Shown one piece after another: positions 44,062 through 53,721 of a stretch of DNA of 64,000 bases. Origin of the DNA: Lepidodermella squamata (Eukaryota > Gastrotricha); the NCBI GenBank assembly GCA_047495785.1, contig JBLDXI010000020.1, positions 2,852,001 to 2,916,000 of the forward strand. The letters run 5' to 3'. Position 1 is the first letter of the stretch. Each line of letters begins with the position of its first letter. Position numbers and translations under genes: made by a program. Under the pieces are notes generated by a model. It ran no database searches and was not told the origin of the DNA. It was given only the letters and a program-made list of their open reading frames with translations.

Positions 44062-45130
44062 AGTGTTGATCAACGGCGAGCCACTTGTACTTGCATGTAG
44101 GGACCTTGAATCGGAAATGGCAGACTGTCTCGCTAGAATCGGAATTGACTTAACAGAAACTGATTTGAATGAAGGCTCGGATGGTGACTCGGAAGGAAAT
44201 TACACAGAAGACACTGAAAGGATTCTACCGCCCAATGTAAAAATGATTCGAAACGGCCTACGAATGAAGGAATTCCAATCATGGTGTAACCTTGATCAAA
44301 AAGGAAGAGGAGTTTCACAGTTTAAATGCGTACCGAAAACAAACAACTGGGTACTGCGAAGAAATGGACTTAGTGTTGCGGAATGGACGATGGCTTTGAA
44401 AATGTCGACTAACACGGCTCCAGTTAGAGGTGTACCGGGTGTCAGCCAGGACGGACGCCAGTGCCGCCGATGCGGCGCTGAGATTGAATCCCTAGCACAC
44501 GTTCTGGGCGCCTGCCCCTTTAACTCGCTGCTGATAACGTCGAGGCACAACAAAATCCGCCAGAAGATTGCTTTGGAACTACGACGCCAAGGATACAACG
44601 TCACTGAAGAGGGACACTGTATAGCCGAAAACGGATCCTCTCGGCGTTTTGATATATTGGCATTTCGAAGAGGAAGCAGACATGGAGCAATCATCGACCC
44701 CACAATTAGATTTGAATCATCAGAAGGTCAATTCGGAGATGTCGACATTGAGAAGCGTTCGATCTACGAGCCGTGTAGCAAGTTCATCTGCGAAGCCTTT
44801 GATTTGGACTCGATAGAAGTACACGGCCTTTATATCGGCACACGGGGCTCGCTAACCAAAGAAGCGATCCAATTACTTCAAGAATACGGAATCAGCAGCA
44901 GTACAGCTGTTGATATGGCCCATCAAATCCTTAAGGATAGCTTTAGGATCCTGAATAATCATCTTTACTCAAATAGCCAACCTACTCAAAGACGCTAACT
45001 AATCAATCAATCAAGCAATTAATTCATCAATTAATCTCATCAAATTATAAACTTAATAATTTATAATCCTGTGTCTCAAAGGCAATGTTATAGTTTGTAT
45101 ATAACACAGTATACCAATAAAAGGTTTTCT
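44062..45130 (+). mobile_element. R2-like retrotransposon, heavily 5'-truncated copy 2
   Basis: Starting at TGTTGATCAACGG the sequence is almost identical to the 3' 1.07 kb of the element at 3675-5640, in the opposite orientation. It includes the whole 3' UTR (ATCAATCAATCAAGCAATT, and a final AATAAAAGGTTTTCTC). The abrupt 5' end and shared 3' end are the mark of incomplete target-primed insertion. The sequence around the junctions belongs to the fold-back element. Confidence 0.85.
44063..44998 (+). pseudogene. R2-like polyprotein, C-terminal 311 codons
   Basis: The frame is open with no start codon of its own. It contains the CCHC finger (CRRCGAEIESLAHVLGAC) and the restriction-like endonuclease (RRFDILAFRRG, IIDPTIRFE, EKRSIYEPC). 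Only about four residues differ from the copy at 3808-5541 (for example LARIGID for LARVGVD, LLQEYG for LLQDYG). Lacking the reverse transcriptase it cannot move by itself. Confidence 0.85.
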
Positions 45131-45904
45131 CCCCCCTCGCGTCATTTCAGAATCGTACAACTCAGAAAAATGAATTTTGATATTATTTTAATTAACTCCG
45201 AAAACTCCGAAAACTCCGAATATTATTTTAATCAATATTATTCCAATAGCCTGGACAAAGGTCCCATAGGTCCCATAGGTCCTATATAGGTCTCATCCGC
45301 CACTAGATGATCAGGATGACCTCTGACCCGTTCCATTTTGTTTCGCGAGCCAAATAAAATTATCCATCTGGTCGTCGCCCGTGCCACTGCCATGTTACTC
45401 GTCATCCTTGTCCTGGTCAAGAGGCGGAAGATCATCATCGTCGAAATCCCCTGCCGCAACCACAAGTAAATGATTGTAGCCCTCGTTGCTACGCTACTAG
45501 CCCGACTGCCCTTGGCGACGACCGACATTCTGGCTTTCCTAGGTCAATAACGAAATCGGCCAGCGGCCTGGTAAAAGGTGGACACGGAGTTACGAGAAGG
45601 TGATGAAGCTCCATTCGAGCTGGTCCGAGTCAGACCACAGCCTACTGCATATAGAAACTCGAATTAAATTATTCTGAGTTTTCTGAGTTTATTGTAATAA
45701 ATTTCTGAGTTAATAATATTAATTTTCTGAGTTTTCTGAGTTAAATATTCTGATTTTTCGGAGTTATCAGATTAATTATTAAAAATATATTCTGAGTTTT
45801 TCATTCTGAAATGACGCTCAGAAAAATCATTCATTAATTTTCTGAAGTGTCGTGTTCTGAATTGTCGCGACATTTCAGATCGAAATTTCTGAAATGTCGT
45901 TACA

Positions 45905-46619
45905 CGTTTTTATTACTGTGAAAAGCAACATATTGAGAAAAATACCCAAAGCATCCCGACCGCATGAGACTCAAATTTGACCGTTAACAATTGAAAAGTA
46001 GGGTTAGGCGTATTTTCTATATTTTCCAGCAAATGGCGAAAATTGGGTTGACTTGAAGAGGGACGATTCTTGGATTCCTAGATTTTCTCACTCAGTTTTT
46101 CTCAACGATTTTGAATTCGCATGAACCTCGACATGAACCTTGCATGTCAACGAGGTTGGGATCATCCTAGAACCTAGAGGTCTGGACAACTTGGAAACTC
46201 GCAAAATCTCACCTTTCACTTTTCGGATAAGTTTAACTATAAGTTAATATGCGTAAAATCATCACTACGCTAACCTTTCAATATTAATTATATCAATTAT
46301 CATCATTTCGTTAGCGTCGTTAAATAAGAATCTCGGAGTTGAAATTGTTTACGACAATTTTGAGGTAAAAACATGACCTCAAGTGAAAAGTGAAAAGTAG
46401 CTTATTTTTGGGTCTTCATTCATAAAAAGCAACGCCACTTTTTTACTTGCCATTCATCAGCTTGAAACTGAAGCAAATAAGGTTGAATCCGAGTTATTCA
46501 AAGACACTAACACGATAGCAATATCTTGATTCAATTATTACAATGTTGCCTCCATCATCACCTATTTACGTTACTCTTTACGCTAAATTGCAACTGCACA
46601 TTCGCCGCTTTTTTAGGGC
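45905..46619. other. Upstream region of nuclear receptor copy 1
   Basis: No gene. The bases from about 46360 to 46619 are similar to 54640-54898 (TTTGAGGT, GTGAAAAGT, CTTCATTC, ACTTG.CA, GTCAGTAA-type words), so the promoter was duplicated with the gene. I could not identify a clear TATA box. Confidence 0.5.
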
Positions 46620-49600
46620 ATGATTAATCCACTAGAGCAACAAAACTCGCAAGAGACGCCATGCGAAATTTGCACCAAGCCAACCTTCAGCATACGCTGC
46701 GGGGTGTTTGCCTGTGAAGCTTGCAAGGTAACCATATCATATAATATTTATGGTTTATGGATGGTGAACATCTGTAACGATTAGTTATTGTTTTGATATT
46801 GTTGTTCATGTTTGTTTGGCATTTGGCCATTGTACTATCAGCTCATTCATAACTTGGCTTCTATTGCGTTTCCCTCATTAGTCATAGCTGTGGCCTATAA
46901 TAAGGCGTAGATGTATCATTTTCAGTATTCTGGTTATTTTCAATGAATAAATCAAGCATCTCGGGAAACGTTGACTCTTCATGACAAAATAACCAGAATC
47001 CAAACTTTTTTTCGAAACTTCGTATCTTTCGTATCAAATTTTTTTTGAACCATGAATGTCGAGGATCAACTCACCGAACTCATTGCGCGTTTCAATGGTC
47101 TTGAAATCTCAGTTAATGAATTGCAGACCGGGCTTCAAGCAGTTGGCAATCGGCCTGTTTTCGAGCCGAAAAGAGGCGGGACCCCGAAACCATTCAAAGG
47201 CGACCGCAAAGAATTCAGAACGTTCTGGAGCCAGTGTATTCTTTATTTAGGCATGAATGCTTCAATTTACTCGACCGATCCGCTTCGCGTTGGCTTTGTC
47301 ATTTCTCTTCTTCAAGACAGCGCCGGAAAATGGGCCGCTCCTTTGTTGGAAACAAATCATGCTTTGCTGACAAATTTTCAAAATTTCGGTAACGCCCTCG
47401 CTGCTGTTTTCGACGACCCTTCCCGACAAATTGCAGCTGAAAACGCACTCGATGTACTCAGGCAAGGAAATCGTACTGTTGCTGAATTCACTTCGGAGTT
47501 CACGTTGTTTCAAGTCGATGTTCCTTACAACGAAGCAGCCCTTATTCATATTTATCGTCGAGGTCTCTCGCAGGAAATCCGTGATCATTTAACTCACTAC
47601 CCGTTACCTACAACACTGGCCGAATTAATTAAGACAGCTACTCAAATCGACCGCCGTTTGGCTGAACGCCAGGCAGAAAAGCAATTTGAAACTCATCATT
47701 ACCAAGCCTCGAGTAACTTGCCAAGCAATTATCAAGTATCATACGCAGCGGGAACTAATGCTGCTGGTGCTAATGGTCACATGGCAATGGAAGTTGGCCG
47801 AGTGGCGCGTGCGCCCATTGATGGCTTTGAACGCGAACGTCGTCGTCGCCTTGGCCTGTGCTTTTATTGCGGTTCGGCTGGTCATCTTGTTGCTCGCTGC
47901 CCTACGACCTCTTCGAACCGCGCGAACCGGGTTAACCGTGATTTTCCGAATTACTCTAATGCTAAGTCAAACTCTAATAAACAAGGAGATAATTACACTG
48001 ATGAGCTTTTTATTTTACAAGGTATGGTCATCGAGCCGCTCACTGATCGTGGCGCTTTCGCCGTTGTTTTGGTGGATTGCGGTGCAGAGGGCAACTTCAT
48101 GGATGCGAGATTCGCTCGGCAGCGTGGCATTTCGTTGGTTCCTAAGCGTGCACCTGTCCGTTTGGAAGGCATGGATGGTCGGATGCTGGGTTCTAGCCCG
48201 ACAACTCTCGAAACCGTTCCTCTCCTGCTTGAGTTAGCTGGCCACAAAGAATTAATTAGGTTCGATATTATGGAGAGCCCGCACTATCCCGTTATTCTAG
48301 GAATGCCCTGGTTGAAGCAGCACAATCCGAGCATTGATTGGGCGAATAACACGATTCATTACTCCTCTCGTTACTGCGCTGATCACTGTCATGCCGAAGG
48401 TCAAGAAAACTCGTCTACTGGCCGCGTACTACTGGGCGGAGTTCGTCAAGATAAATCGAATGCTAAGCCAAGTACGGTCCTGCCTGAGAAGTACCGCGAG
48501 TTTGCCGATGTGTTTGACGAGAAAGAAGCTGACAAATTACCGCCGCATCGCCCTTACGACTGTCAAATCGATCTGGAGCCAGGAAAAAGCCCGCCGTTTG
48601 GTCCGATTTACAGCTTATCCGAAACTGAACTCGAAGTTCTGCGAAAGTATTTGAAAGAAAATTTGGCAAAAGGCTTCATTCGTGCTTCAAAATCATCCGC
48701 TTCTTCGCCAATAATGTTTGTCAAGAAAAAAGACGGCACCCTAAGACCAGTTGTCGACTACCGCGGGTTGAACAAGGTCACTAAGAAGGCGCGGTACCCC
48801 TTGCCATTGATACCGGAACTCATCGATCGCATTGGAAAAGCCAAGGTCTTCACTCGCCTGGACCTCAAAAATGCGTACAATCTACTTCGAATTCGAGAAG
48901 GTGACGAGTGGAAATCCGCCTTCCGTTCAAGATATGGCCTCTTCGAATATTTGGTCATGCCATTCGGCCTGTCTAATGCCCCAGCAGCATTTCAGCACTT
49001 CATGAACGATTTGTTTCGCGACATGCTAGATTCTTTTGTAGTAATTTATTTGGATGATATTTTGATCTTTTCGAATAGCCTGGACGAACACGAAGGTCAC
49101 GTTCGCCAAGTCCTTCAACGACTGCGTGAAAACCGACTTTTTGCCAAGTTAACGAAATGCGAATTCGAGGTAACAAAAGTTGATTTCCTAGGTTTCGTTG
49201 TCGGCACCGATGGTATTTCAATGTCGCCCGAGAAAGTCGAAGCCATCCGTGATTGGAAAAGCCCGACTACCTTCAAGGAAGTTCAGACCTTTCTAGGTTT
49301 CGCCAATTTCTACCGTCGTTTCATCAACGATTTCGCCAAGGTTGCCAAGCCACTGAATCAACTCATGAAGAAGGATATCAAGTCTTTCGTATGGGACGAC
49401 CGTGCTGAACGAGCCTTCTGCGAATTGAAGAAGCGGTTCACTTCAGCTCCGGTACTGGTCCACCCCGACCCGGATAAGCCATTTGTTGTTGAAACTGATG
49501 CCTCGAATTTTGCTGTGGGTTGTATTTTGTCACAGGTTGCTTCGGATGGCTTACTTCACCCGTGTGCTTACTACTCGAGAAGTCTAACGTCGGCTGAACA

Positions 49601-52600
49601 AGGCTACGGCATCTACGACAAAGAACTGCTGGCTGTCAAGGTCGCGTTCGAAAATTGGCGCCACTATCTCGAAGGGGCGCGGCACCGTGTTACGGTTCTA
49701 ACTGATCATCGGAACTTGGAATTTTTCGAGTCCAAGGTCAAGATCCTCAATCAACGTCATGCGCGATGGGCTCAGTTCTTTTCCCGCTTCGATTTCGTTC
49801 TAAGCTATCGCCCTGGTTCAGAAGCCGGTGACGCCGACGCCTTGTCGCGAAAACCTCAGCTTCAATTGCCAGGTACACAGTCGATCGAGCCTCAGTTTGT
49901 ATTGCAGCCAGCAAATCTTCGCATACTGGCCACTCGCTCATTCGTCTATGCCGAAGACCCCCTGGTCGATCGAATTCGTGCAGCGCAAACCAAGGACAAC
50001 TTCGCTATCGCCGCCCGCAACCGTCTCGCTGGTAAACCGGCCTCAATGAACATTGACCGAACACGTCTCAGCGAAGCCAACGGTGTTCTACTTTATGAAA
50101 ATCTCATTTACGTTCCGGCTGAATTGCGTCTCGAGATTCTCGATTCTCGACATGATTGCAAACTGGCTGGTCACCCTGGTATTAACAAAACGATCGAGCT
50201 GATATCACGCGATTATTGGTGGCCGGGTCAAGCAGCGTTCATCAAAGCGTACGTTCGTTCCTGCGAAACTTGCCGCCGTGTGAAATCAAGCCGGCACGAA
50301 CCCTATGGACTTCTTCAACCGCTACCGACGCCTTCGCGGCCATGGTCATCGATATCGATGGATTTCATCACTGACCTGCCGCCTTCACAGGGTAAGACAT
50401 GTATTCTGAATGTTGTTGATCGCCTGACTAAAATGGCTCATTTTATTGCATTTCCTGGTTTACCGACCGCCGAGCAAACGGCCCAAGCTGTCCTGGACCA
50501 GGTGTTTCGACTTCACGGTTTGGCCGACGACGCCGTCAGCGATCGTGGCTCTCAATTTTCATCTCATTTTTGGAAACGATTTCTCGAATTACTCAATTGC
50601 CAAGTCAAATTGTCGACTGCATTTCACCCGGAAACTGACGGTCAAACGGAACGGGTTAATCAGCAGTTGGAACAATATTTACGATGCTTCACTTCTTATC
50701 AACAAGATGACTGGTACGAACTCTTACCACTCGCCGAATTCGCCTACAACAACACTTCGCATTCTTCAATCAACACTTCGCCATTTTTCGCAAATTACGG
50801 GTTTCATCCGCGATTCGACATTTCAACGCCGTCTTCTTCACAAGTACCCCGAGCCGAGTTCCGTGCAAAAAATCTGGCTGATGTTTCTCGAGTTCTAGTC
50901 AATCATTTGGATAACGCGAAAGCTCGATACAAAAATTTTGCCGATCGTCATCGCCAGGAAGCGCCATTGGTCAAAGTCGGCGACAAAGTTTGGCTCAATT
51001 CAAGAAATCTTACTACGACGAGGCCGTCAAAGAAGTTGGATTACAAGAAAATCGGACCTTTCGTTGTCAAAAGCCTGGTTGGTCAATCAGCTGTTCGGCT
51101 TTCTCTTCCGCATTCTCTTCGCATTCACCCCGTTGTACATGTCTCTTTGATCGAACCTTATGTTGCTAATGAAATCAAGAATCGGATTCAGCCGCCACCT
51201 CCAGCTGTTACAATCAACGGTGAACAAGAGTTTGAAGTTCGCGCAATTTTGGATTCCAAACTCGAGCGAGGTCGCGTCAAGTACCTCGTTGACTGGTGTG
51301 GCTACGGCCCAGAAGACCGCACTTGGGAACCGCCTGGAAATTTGTCTCATTCGGCTGATTCAGTTGCTGATTTTCACCGACGTTATCCTGAGAAGCCGGC
51401 GCCTCGAAAGCCGTAAGGAGGGTGTGGTGTAACGATTAGTTATTGTTTTGATATTGTTGTTCATGTTTGTTTGGCATTTGGCCATTGTACTATCAGCTCA
51501 TTCATAACTTGGCTTCTATTGCGTTTCCCTCATTAGTCATAGCTGCGGCCTATAATAAGGCGTAGATGTATCATTTTCAGTATTCTGGTTATTTTCAATG
51601 AATAAATCAAGCATCTCGGGAAACGTTGACTCTTCATGACAACATCTCTTTTCCAGAAATTCTTCTTGAGGAATCGCCGGCTGTTGAAAGACTCCATACC
51701 TTGTAAAACCGGAACGAACAACTGTGACGTCATATACCTACGGGGATTCCCAGCCTGTTCGAAATGCCGATTGGCGAAATGTTATGCTGTAGGAATGAGA
51801 GTGAAAAGTATGTGTACCCGATATGATTGTTTTCAAACCGATGACTGCTCCATTGTTTTTATCAGGAGAAAATCGAAGTACTACCAAAGACCGAGCTAAG
51901 CTTGAGCTTGAAATTAAGATGGAACCAGTTCAAATATCTCACGATCCACCTGATTTGTTAGCTATCAATGCCGAGATGATGCTTCAGTCATCAGTCATCG
52001 CGCAAGCATCATTGGCAGATCTTCAAAACGTGAGAATTTCGTTTTTTTCCGTTATGTATTGCTATTGCCTTGACTTGAATTTAAAGTTGCCAGTGTCACA
52101 TTCAAGTGAAGTGCTCCCCCTCGATTGCAGCAGGGTAGTTTGGCAGCGAGGCATGGACAATTTTACGCAGATATCCAGAATTTGCACATCTTTCGTAAAG
52201 AAACTGCCATGTTTGCTTTCGTAAAGAAAAATACTTGTAGCATAACTTCGTATCTGATTTGTCTAGGTTATTCAGATATACCTGTATCAGATCGCTGTCA
52301 GTTATTCGGAAAATCGATATTCCCGATCACCGTATCTCAATTGTGCACTTATGGGAAGCCGTTGTGGGGCATGAACGAGATCAATCGTTGCGAGCTTATG
52401 CGCCATTTTCCGATTTTTCACGTATAATAAATGCGAATTTAGTCTGTTTCGCCAATTTATTTTTATGATCTAAAAGGTATCTGCTTCTCAAATCGACGAT
52501 GTCGATCGAGCAATTCAATTGTGGCAACCTTCGCCAGCCGAACTAGCTCTACTTCAAGCTCTGTTTTTCTATTGTGGTAGTGAATCATCATAAATTACCG

Positions 52601-52969
52601 GTAATCAGTCATAAATTCTATTCTTGCAGGTGGCCTCAGTCCTAAGAGACTCGAATCCGAAATGAAAATCCAAGAAATGGCTGCATGGATTGACTTGGCT
52701 CTGAAAGCCTACTTGGCGAAGCGTCCATTGCAATTGCAGGATAGAGTGGGAGCTAACGAAAATGTTTATCTTTACTGTTCTATAGGTAATTTCTTTTATA
52801 GTACGAAAGGTTCTATGGGATATTTGGCCTGCTGCGAACGACGGCAGCTAATCATGGCGATTTGGTCACGCAGTTCAAAGCAATTCGGCCTGATTTGGTG
52901 TTCGCGAACCAAGCCTTCTCAGAAATGGTTGCAATGCTAGCCGAGAACAAGTTTGACGTCGCGAATTGA
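46620..52969 (+). CDS. Nuclear receptor, copy 1, with an LTR retrotransposon in intron 1
   Basis: Eight exons: 46620-46727, 51657-51807, 51866-52029, 52131-52194, 52267-52421, 52477-52576, 52630-52745 and 52802-52969; 341 aa, all phases consistent. The first zinc module is CEIC-x13-CEAC with P-box CEACKKFF, the intron falling between CK and KFF. The second module is CKTGTNNC...CSKCRLAKC and ends GM. A short hinge and a ligand-binding domain follow: SDIPVSDRCQLFGKSIFPI (helix 3-5 region), LWQPSPAELALLQALFFYC, RYERFYGIFGLLRTTAANHG and SEMVAMLAEN. It is a DNA-binding transcription factor. CEACKKFF P-boxes are, as I recall, reported in the first domain of invertebrate two-DBD receptors, but only one DBD is visible here. 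Copy 2 at 54899 shares every intron. Confidence 0.88.
46773..46986 (+). repeat. 5' LTR
   Basis: 214 bp, starting TG and ending CA, with the promoter (TATAA at 46896, TCAGT at 46922-46926) and the polyadenylation signal AATAAA at 46946-46951. The predicted repeat region R therefore starts near 46924. Confidence 0.95.
46896..46926 (+). promoter_or_regulatory. LTR core promoter: TATA box and initiator
   Basis: TATAATAAGG begins at 46896. The initiator-like TTCAGT at 46921-46926 lies 25-30 bases downstream, which puts the predicted first RNA base at about A46924. That start places the 13-base primer match (46927-46939) at the very 5' end of the RNA, as self-priming needs. The same sequence in the 3' LTR (51551 onward) could drive transcripts into receptor exon 2. 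Confidence 0.65.
46987..46999 (+). other. Self-priming primer-binding site
   Basis: AAATAACCAGAAT directly follows the 5' LTR. It is the exact reverse complement of ATTCTGGTTATTT at 46927-46939, the start of the predicted RNA. A tRNA-type site would normally begin TGG here and does not. Tf1 and sushi-type elements fold the RNA 5' end back onto such a site to prime reverse transcription. Confidence 0.85.
47052..51416 (+). CDS. Gag-Pol polyprotein of the chromovirus
   Basis: 1454 aa in a single frame. Gag: residues ~1-260, with zinc knuckle CFYCGSAGHLVARC at ~270. Protease: ~335-430, active-site motif VDCGAEGNF at 341 (Cys where Ser or Thr is usual). Reverse transcriptase: ~540-720, with YLDD near 665. 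RNase H: ~810-930, ETDASNFAVG. Integrase: HHCC zinc region at ~1033-1075 (H-x-H...CETC), then the catalytic SMDFITD, VSDRGSQF and TDGQTERVN motifs at ~1103, 1163 and 1200. Chromodomain: ~1395-1435, EFEVRAILDSK, KYLVDWCGYG, then TWEP. The frame is intact. One fused ORF plus self-priming parallels Tf1. Apart from the protease residue nothing looks inactive. Gag and Pol enzymes would need proteolytic processing. Confidence 0.95.
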   Translation: MNVEDQLTELIARFNGLEISVNELQTGLQAVGNRPVFEPKRGGTPKPFKGDRKEFRTFWSQCILYLGMNASIYSTDPLRVGFVISLLQDSAGKWAAPLLETNHALLTNFQNFGNALAAVFDDPSRQIAAENALDVLRQGNRTVAEFTSEFTLFQVDVPYNEAALIHIYRRGLSQEIRDHLTHYPLPTTLAELIKTATQIDRRLAERQAEKQFETHHYQASSNLPSNYQVSYAAGTNAAGANGHMAMEVGRVARAPIDGFERERRRRLGLCFYCGSAGHLVARCPTTSSNRANRVNRDFPNYSNAKSNSNKQGDNYTDELFILQGMVIEPLTDRGAFAVVLVDCGAEGNFMDARFARQRGISLVPKRAPVRLEGMDGRMLGSSPTTLETVPLLLELAGHKELIRFDIMESPHYPVILGMPWLKQHNPSIDWANNTIHYSSRYCADHCHAEGQENSSTGRVLLGGVRQDKSNAKPSTVLPEKYREFADVFDEKEADKLPPHRPYDCQIDLEPGKSPPFGPIYSLSETELEVLRKYLKENLAKGFIRASKSSASSPIMFVKKKDGTLRPVVDYRGLNKVTKKARYPLPLIPELIDRIGKAKVFTRLDLKNAYNLLRIREGDEWKSAFRSRYGLFEYLVMPFGLSNAPAAFQHFMNDLFRDMLDSFVVIYLDDILIFSNSLDEHEGHVRQVLQRLRENRLFAKLTKCEFEVTKVDFLGFVVGTDGISMSPEKVEAIRDWKSPTTFKEVQTFLGFANFYRRFINDFAKVAKPLNQLMKKDIKSFVWDDRAERAFCELKKRFTSAPVLVHPDPDKPFVVETDASNFAVGCILSQVASDGLLHPCAYYSRSLTSAEQGYGIYDKELLAVKVAFENWRHYLEGARHRVTVLTDHRNLEFFESKVKILNQRHARWAQFFSRFDFVLSYRPGSEAGDADALSRKPQLQLPGTQSIEPQFVLQPANLRILATRSFVYAEDPLVDRIRAAQTKDNFAIAARNRLAGKPASMNIDRTRLSEANGVLLYENLIYVPAELRLEILDSRHDCKLAGHPGINKTIELISRDYWWPGQAAFIKAYVRSCETCRRVKSSRHEPYGLLQPLPTPSRPWSSISMDFITDLPPSQGKTCILNVVDRLTKMAHFIAFPGLPTAEQTAQAVLDQVFRLHGLADDAVSDRGSQFSSHFWKRFLELLNCQVKLSTAFHPETDGQTERVNQQLEQYLRCFTSYQQDDWYELLPLAEFAYNNTSHSSINTSPFFANYGFHPRFDISTPSSSQVPRAEFRAKNLADVSRVLVNHLDNAKARYKNFADRHRQEAPLVKVGDKVWLNSRNLTTTRPSKKLDYKKIGPFVVKSLVGQSAVRLSLPHSLRIHPVVHVSLIEPYVANEIKNRIQPPPPAVTINGEQEFEVRAILDSKLERGRVKYLVDWCGYGPEDRTWEPPGNLSHSADSVADFHRRYPEKPAPRKP
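51415..51427 (+). other. Polypurine tract
   Basis: AAGGAGGGTGTGG immediately precedes the 3' LTR and overlaps the stop codon of the polyprotein. It is the expected site for plus-strand priming, although two T residues interrupt it. Confidence 0.6.
51428..51641 (+). repeat. 3' LTR
   Basis: 214 bp, 213 of 214 identical to the 5' LTR by direct reading. Ends are TG...CA and it is followed by ACATC, the second copy of the target duplication. Receptor exon 2 begins 15 bp further on, after TTTTCCAG. Confidence 0.95.
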
Positions 52970-53257
52970 TAGCCCTGTTTGATTGTTGATAGATACTAAA
53001 TAATAAAATTGTGTATTCAGTTGTATGCTGATGTCATCACCGCCATGAAAGCAGGCAGTGCCATCGTCGTGTCTTGAAACTAGGGCATCCTTATATCATC
53101 AGCGCCAAAAAAAGCAGAGAAATAATGAGCAGTTAGCTCCAAGTTAGGACGAATCCTAAGTATGTTATGCAAAATGTTCTTGCTCGGCCTGATTTCCCCC
53201 GAATTTTATTTAGCAGCTCATGAATATTCATCATGTAACGTTTCGGGCGGCAACCAC
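52970..53257. other. Spacer between nuclear receptor copy 1 and a LINE fragment
   Basis: No gene. The first ~80 bases carry AATAAA signals (near 52997-53010) suited to end the receptor transcript. Confidence 0.4.
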
Positions 53258-53721
53258 CAGCCCTGCATTTGACGCTCAACGGCTCCGTTATCCCCCAGAT
53301 CGAAGTGTTGCGCGTCTTAGGCATTCAATTTGACGCGAAGCTCTCTTGGAAGCCCCACATGGACCGCACTCTGAGCCGATGCGGGCAAAATCTTTCTTGG
53401 TATCACACCATCGTTCGATCCTCGTTCGGCGCCCTGGGCTCTCCTTCCGCTGGCGTCGTGCCAGCTATGTACCTCGCTCTCGTCCGCTCGATCGCCTCTT
53501 TCGGCTGTGTCGTATTTTCGTCCGCTGCAACACAACAGCTGCGCCGTCTCGACGTCCTCCTGAACAAGTGCATGCGTGCTATGCTCGCCTCTCTGACCGC
53601 GTTCACCGAGCTCGAGCGGCGCTGTCGCCTGCCTAGCCTTCCCGAGTTTTTCTCTCAGGTTCAAAGCCGCTACGCCGAGAATGCCTGCCACTCCGCGAAC
53701 CAATCGAAGGCGCCCGCTTAA
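53258..53721 (+). pseudogene. LINE (Jockey/R1-like) reverse-transcriptase C-terminal fragment
   Basis: A GC-rich stretch reads LTLNGSVIPQIEVLRVLGI, then LSWKPHMDRTLSRC. This is the segment after the RT palm in non-LTR elements (the ...YLGI..D..L.W..HI pattern). Next come LALVRSIASFGCVVF and LRRLDVLLNKCMRAML, the thumb region with L...R...YG-type motif, and a final LPSLPEF. No RT catalytic motif or nuclease remains. It lies in the spacer between the two nuclear receptors and was probably inserted after their duplication. GC content is much higher than its surroundings. Confidence 0.75.

Larger units (their letters stand above)
43957..45904. mobile_element. Fold-back-type element with long repetitive inverted ends
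   Basis: The left arm (43957-44061, continuing at 45131-45240 after an insertion) is built of ACATTTCAGAA and AACTCCGAAAA units. The right arm (about 45655-45904) is the inverse: TTCTGAGTT, TTCTGAAGTGTCG, TTTCTGAAATGTCG. The arms frame a ~400 bp unique centre. An R2-like retrotransposon (44062-45130) interrupts the left arm. Such long arms of short internal repeats are typical of fold-back elements. I see no transposase. Confidence 0.6.
46773..51641 (+). mobile_element. Full-length self-priming chromovirus (Ty3/gypsy LTR retrotransposon), 4869 bp
   Basis: Two 214 bp LTRs (TGTAACG...ATGACA) differ at one base only (T46891 versus C51546). The 5-bp duplication ACATC flanks the element (46768-46772, 51642-51646). 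One ORF encodes Gag-Pol with a C-terminal chromodomain. It lies in intron 1 of a nuclear receptor gene, same direction; the paralogue's intron 1 is 49 bp without it. Identical ends, intact ORF and intact signals indicate a very recent insertion by an active family. Confidence 0.95.

Noticed and set aside
45238-45528. Minus-strand ORF with VADETYIG resembling a transposase DE motif
   Set aside because: It is a single short match in the centre of the fold-back element, without the other catalytic motifs.
52131-52220. Alternative donor after MFAF in nuclear receptor exon 4 (second GTAAAG)
   Set aside because: It gives phase 0, which does not fit the next exon; the first GTAAAG (52195) restores the helix-3 frame in both copies.
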